This document shows, one piece after another, positions 60,807-64,000 of a stretch of DNA of 64,000 nt; positions within the stretch are counted from its first letter, which is position 1; every line of letters starts with the position of its first letter. A program made the position numbers and the translations under genes. This DNA comes from SIG603 sp964369415 (lineage in GTDB: Bacteria > Bacillota > Clostridia > Oscillospirales > Acutalibacteraceae): contig CAYJFP010000003.1 in the NCBI GenBank assembly GCA_964369415.1, positions 1-64,000 of the forward strand, written 5' to 3'. The notes under the pieces were generated by a model that saw nothing but the letters and a program-made list of their open reading frames with translations, was not told the origin of the DNA and ran no database searches.

Positions 60807-61559
60807 TTGGAGAGAAATATACTTTTAACCATAAGCTTTGACGGCTCTTATTTTCACGGATTTCAGATTCAGAACAACTCCTACACCGTTCAAGAATGCT
60901 TTCAAGACTCACTAAAAAAAGTACTGGGATTTTGCCCTGATATTAAAGCTTGTAGCAGAACAGATTCAGGCGTTCACGCAAGAATGTTCTGTATCAGCAT
61001 GAAAATTGACAGCCCTATAACAAACGAAAAGCTTTTGTCGGCGCTAAATCACTTTTTGCCGCCATATATAATTGTTTATGATATTAAAGATGTAAGCGAT
61101 GATTTTCACGCAAGGTATTCTTGCACTGGAAAAGAATATGTTTATGAAATATGGAATTCAAAGCTTCGAAATCCTTTTTTATATAAAAGAGCACTTCATC
61201 ACTATTATGACATAGACGAACATGTGCTTGACGAGGCTTCTAAGCATTATATCGGAACGCACGACTTCACTTCATTTTGCACTAAGGACTTAAGAAAAGG
61301 TGGAGATTTGACACGAACAGTCACGAATGCAAATGTCAAAAGAGAAGGCGATAAAATTCTTTTTACCGTCAGTGCCGATGGATTTTTATACAACATGGTG
61401 AGAATTATGGTAGGAACCCTTCTTAAAGTTCAAGAGGGAAAAATTTCAAAAGATTCCATACCAGATATTCTCTCTTCACTTGACCGAAAAAATGCGGGAC
61501 CTACCGCACCTTCTCACGGATTATACTTAAACCGTGTTTTTTACGAGGATGGATTTTAA
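60807..61559 (+). CDS. truA: tRNA pseudouridine synthase A
   Basis: 250 residues. The catalytic Asp lies in the ACSRTDSGVHARMF stretch; RYSCTGKEYVYEIW and FLYNMVRIMVGTLL are the family blocks. It forms pseudouridine at positions 38-40 of tRNA anticodon arms. TTG 60807 has GAGAGGAG 6 bases before it. The stop overlaps the ribosome site of the next gene. Confidence 0.97.
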   Translation: MERNILLTISFDGSYFHGFQIQNNSYTVQECFQDSLKKVLGFCPDIKACSRTDSGVHARMFCISMKIDSPITNEKLLSALNHFLPPYIIVYDIKDVSDDFHARYSCTGKEYVYEIWNSKLRNPFLYKRALHHYYDIDEHVLDEASKHYIGTHDFTSFCTKDLRKGGDLTRTVTNANVKREGDKILFTVSADGFLYNMVRIMVGTLLKVQEGKISKDSIPDILSSLDRKNAGPTAPSHGLYLNRVFYEDGF

Positions 61560-61560
61560 A

Positions 61561-62913
61561 ATGGTAAAACTAAAGAGAGAAAAGAAAAAAGAAAAAAAAG
61601 CAAAAATTAAAAAGGAAAAAATTAAAAATGAAACAAAAGCTGAAGATAAGGCAAATCCAGAAACTCAAGCAGCTGAAATAAAGCCAAAACAGGAAATTAT
61701 TATAAGGGAAGGCGCCACTTTTACCGCTACCGAAGAAGTTCTTGAAGAGGCAAAGGAAAAGCAAGAAAAGGCAAAAGGAAGAAGCGAAAGAAAAAAGAAA
61801 ATTAAACTTAAACTCTTAATTTCTGTCGCTATAATTTTATTACTCTCTTCTCTTGCGACTGTTTTTTATGTCAATAAAGACAGCTATTTTTTACAAGGGA
61901 TTTCCATGTTTATAACTCACAACATCATGGGAATGACACCTGGAAGCGGCTTTCCTTATGACATTATAGGCTCGGACACAGATGCTTCCAATATATCTGT
62001 AAACGGCGACACACTAGCTGTTTTAAGTAATGCAAGCTTTGCACTTATTGATACTCATGGAGAAGAAACACTTAGCTTGAACCATAGCTTTGAAAATCCT
62101 GTCATGAACTCAATCGGTGATAAATTTATTCTTTATTCACCTGGAAGCCCTGACTATACACTCATTGACTCTTCTCTAACAAGAGAAATGACTTTAGGCG
62201 ATAATATAAGCAGTGCGGCGATTGCAAAAAATGGTCGATACATACTTGCTACACAGCCACAGGATAACGCCTCGGGAATTGAAGTTTATCTTAGTGATGG
62301 CACTTTAAAATTTTCTTATGGATTTAACTCTTTTGTCACGGCTGTTTCTTTAAATAGTGATGCGAGTGAAGGCATGGTGGCATGTATAGACAGCAAAAAC
62401 GGCGTTATGTTTACTACCCTTTATCATTTTGACTTTAATAAGGCTGACCCCTTGTCTGTTCAGACTATAGACAACACTGTCATAAGTCAAATTTATTATA
62501 ATGACAGTAGTGGATATTATTTGGTCGGCGATATTTCTATGATTAACTACCATAATTCTAACTACACTACTTTTGATTATGAAGGAAAACGCCTTACAGC
62601 GGTTGGATATTCTGACGAAAGGCTTGTGCTCTCGCTTTCATCCTATTCAGGGCTATCTGCATGTGATATCCATGTATTCTCACCGAATTCTCAAATGCAA
62701 ACTTTCAAGGTGGAAAATGAAATAAGCTCTATCTCATCCTTCGGGGCTACTTTCTCACTTTTATCCAAAAGTACTGTTTATTCATACGATTTTAATTTAA
62801 AGCTACTTGGCACTTTTGACACTAAGTACGACGCCGATTCTATCGTACTTTTAAACGAACGAGTACTTTATATTCTCTCTGCCGGACAAATAAAATATGG
62901 ATATATTGAATAA
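61561..62913 (+). CDS. DUF5711-like membrane-anchored beta-propeller protein
   Basis: 450 residues from ATG 61561, right after the truA stop. About 85 residues of Lys/Glu-rich cytoplasmic tail, one helix (LKLLISVAIILLLSSLATVFYV, about 90-110), then a large extracytoplasmic region with repeated strand pairs (GDTLAVLSNASFALID, KNGRYILATQ, NSDASEGMVACID) typical of propeller blades. It resembles the DUF5711 family. Function unknown. Confidence 0.78.
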   Translation: MVKLKREKKKEKKAKIKKEKIKNETKAEDKANPETQAAEIKPKQEIIIREGATFTATEEVLEEAKEKQEKAKGRSERKKKIKLKLLISVAIILLLSSLATVFYVNKDSYFLQGISMFITHNIMGMTPGSGFPYDIIGSDTDASNISVNGDTLAVLSNASFALIDTHGEETLSLNHSFENPVMNSIGDKFILYSPGSPDYTLIDSSLTREMTLGDNISSAAIAKNGRYILATQPQDNASGIEVYLSDGTLKFSYGFNSFVTAVSLNSDASEGMVACIDSKNGVMFTTLYHFDFNKADPLSVQTIDNTVISQIYYNDSSGYYLVGDISMINYHNSNYTTFDYEGKRLTAVGYSDERLVLSLSSYSGLSACDIHVFSPNSQMQTFKVENEISSISSFGATFSLLSKSTVYSYDFNLKLLGTFDTKYDADSIVLLNERVLYILSAGQIKYGYIE

Positions 62914-62972
62914 ACCTATACTCATCAAGCATTATATATACTGAATATCGAAACAAATTAGCAATAAAACTC

Positions 62973-63001
62973 TTGTAATAATAATTTATTTATGATATAT
63001 T
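62973..63001 (+). promoter_or_regulatory. Candidate promoter of cvpA, flanked by a perfect 10-bp inverted repeat
   Basis: TTGTAA (62973-62978), 17 bases, TATATT (62996-63001). TTGTAATAAT (62973-62982) and ATTATTACAA (63005-63014) are perfect inverted arms embracing the promoter, a possible operator. Confidence 0.5.
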
Positions 63002-63048
63002 TTAATTATTACAAAATGAACTAAAAAAATACAAAAGGTGATAAAAAC

Positions 63049-63735
63049 ATGCATTATATTTTAGACGTAGTTATATTAATTATTATTTTTCTCTTTGCCT
63101 ACTCGGGTTTTAAACGTGGACTGATAAAAGCGGGTCTGACCCTTATTTCAGTTATTGCTTCCGCTGTTTTAGCAGCGTTAATCAGCAATCCCGTTTCTAC
63201 TTTTATCTACGACACTTTCGTAAAACAAGGATTAAGAGATAGAATCGCTGAATCACTTGAATCAACAAATATAAACGAAGTTGTAAATTCTCTTTTTGAT
63301 GACTTTCCGGGCGTTATCACTTCATTACTTGAAAGTAATGGGATAACAAGAGCATCTGTTTTATCTTCAGCTTCAGGCGGCGCTGACTCTGCCGCAGATT
63401 CGGTTGTAACAGCCATTTCTCCAGGATTTATCTCTATAATCAATTTCTTTGCTGTAATCGTACTGTTTATCGCATTTGTTTTACTGACTGGTTTACTCGT
63501 TTCACTCATATCAAAATCGGTAAGACTTCCTGTTCTTGCTCAGTTAGACAGCATTTTAGGCTCTGCCCTCGGCGTAGTTTTTGCCATTATAGTTTCATGG
63601 CTATTAATTTCACTTGTCGGTTTCGCCGCAGAATTTTTGCCCATCGATACCTCAAAAGCTATTTTGGATTTTATCACAAAAAGCATACTTGGTAATATTT
63701 TATACAGCTTTAACCCATTTTTCTGGGTATTTTAA
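63049..63735 (+). CDS. CvpA-family membrane protein
   Basis: 228 residues with four hydrophobic segments: N-terminal IILIIIFLFAYSGFKRGLIKAG is the CvpA signature, followed by VIASAVLAALIS, a polar Ser/Ala-rich middle, IINFFAVIVLFIAFVLLTGLLVSL and a final VVFAIIVSWLLISLVGF. CvpA was named for colicin V export and has been linked to envelope stress. AAAGGTGAT precedes ATG 63049. It lies 27 bases before pgsA. Confidence 0.88.
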   Translation: MHYILDVVILIIIFLFAYSGFKRGLIKAGLTLISVIASAVLAALISNPVSTFIYDTFVKQGLRDRIAESLESTNINEVVNSLFDDFPGVITSLLESNGITRASVLSSASGGADSAADSVVTAISPGFISIINFFAVIVLFIAFVLLTGLLVSLISKSVRLPVLAQLDSILGSALGVVFAIIVSWLLISLVGFAAEFLPIDTSKAILDFITKSILGNILYSFNPFFWVF

Positions 63736-63762
63736 TTTCAACATTGGTAAGGATTTGATTTT

Positions 63763-64000
63763 ATGAATGCTAAAAAGCGAAATCAAAATTTAACAGTGCC
63801 AAACTTTCTTTCTGTATTCAGAATAATAATTGCACCTATCTTTGCATATTATTTTGTTATGGATAACTTACCTGTGGCTATTTCTCTAATTTTAGTTTCA
63901 GCATTTAGTGATTTTATCGATGGTTTCATCGCAAGAAAATTTAATCAAATAACAGAGCTTGGCAAAATTCTTGACCCTTTTGCCGATAAACTTACACAAA
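63763..64000 (+). CDS. pgsA: CDP-diacylglycerol-glycerol-3-phosphate phosphatidyltransferase, start only
   Basis: 79 codons are seen before the window ends. The N-terminus (TVPNFLSVFRIIIAPIFAYY) and the CDP-alcohol motif D-G-x2-A-R-x8-G-x3-D-x3-D, seen in FSDFIDGFIARKF and GKILDPFADK, are complete. It makes phosphatidylglycerol phosphate. ATG 63763 follows AAGGA. No break other than the window edge is seen. Confidence 0.93.
   Translation, partial: MNAKKRNQNLTVPNFLSVFRIIIAPIFAYYFVMDNLPVAISLILVSAFSDFIDGFIARKFNQITELGKILDPFADKLTQ

Overview
The window is AT-rich, densely packed, low-GC Gram-positive DNA. An anaerobic, probably spore-forming member of the Clostridia fits best. The reasons are strong AGGAGG-type ribosome sites, frequent TTG/GTG starts, many TTGACA-17-TATAAT promoters, a YpeB-type spore germination protein, an ECF transporter module, a TatD-linked radical SAM gene, BTAD (SARP-type) regulators and a type IV pilus locus. 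Genus and species cannot be read from the sequence.

Layout. 1-2,500 (minus): an elongator tRNA-Met cut by the window edge, then ylxM-ffh-rpsP-khpA. 2,600-7,000: larC with a His-rich linker, an orphan prepilin, and a large HTH-cupin-acyl-CoA synthetase fusion. 7,000-14,000: a candidate small RNA, glycogen phosphorylase, a GH13 alpha-glucan hydrolase, a stand-alone LytTR regulator and a coiled-coil M23 murein hydrolase. 14,000-18,400: an Eis-like acetyltransferase, a second orphan prepilin, rplM-rpsI, a TtcA-like thiolase and a solitary 5S rRNA. 18,400-25,700: a lipoprotein, secA, and an operon of a small membrane ORF, metG, tatD and a TatD-linked radical SAM gene. 25,500-33,300: small and metabolic genes (TIM-barrel isomerase, MIF-like tautomerase, aromatic acid exporter-like protein, archaeal-type phosphoglycerate mutase, aldose epimerase), a remnant of a serine recombinase, and a divergent ROK kinase / ROK repressor pair.

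33,400-41,000 is the most distinctive region. Two tandem BTAD regulators, each ending in a GGDEF-like domain whose signature is lost (SPSQF and SATQF), are transcribed away from a compact operon: transglutaminase-like lipoprotein, PilC, four small one-helix proteins and PilT. The operon has no pilin and no PilB. The two prepilin genes at 3.9 kb and 15.5 kb, identical over their first 32 mature-end residues, are the obvious candidate subunits.

41,000-52,800: a PadR-DUF1700-DUF4097 envelope-stress type operon with a perfect operator in its promoter, a PTS IIC-like permease with an aldo-keto-reductase-like partner, two glycan genes, guaB with a palindrome in its promoter, two paralogous MFS transporters and ypeB. 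53,100-64,000 (plus): one long co-directional housekeeping run, ruvCAB, glmM, an rRNA-type methyltransferase, a YczE-like membrane protein, ecfA1-ecfA2-ecfT, truA, a DUF5711-like protein, cvpA and the start of pgsA.

No CRISPR array, intact insertion sequence or prophage was found. Most of the window is ordinary chromosome. The strongest candidates for something undescribed are the BTAD/degenerate-GGDEF pair with its pilus operon, the HTH-cupin-acyl-CoA ligase fusion with direct repeats over its promoter, and the small RNA candidate at 7.1 kb. All are read by eye without database searches.
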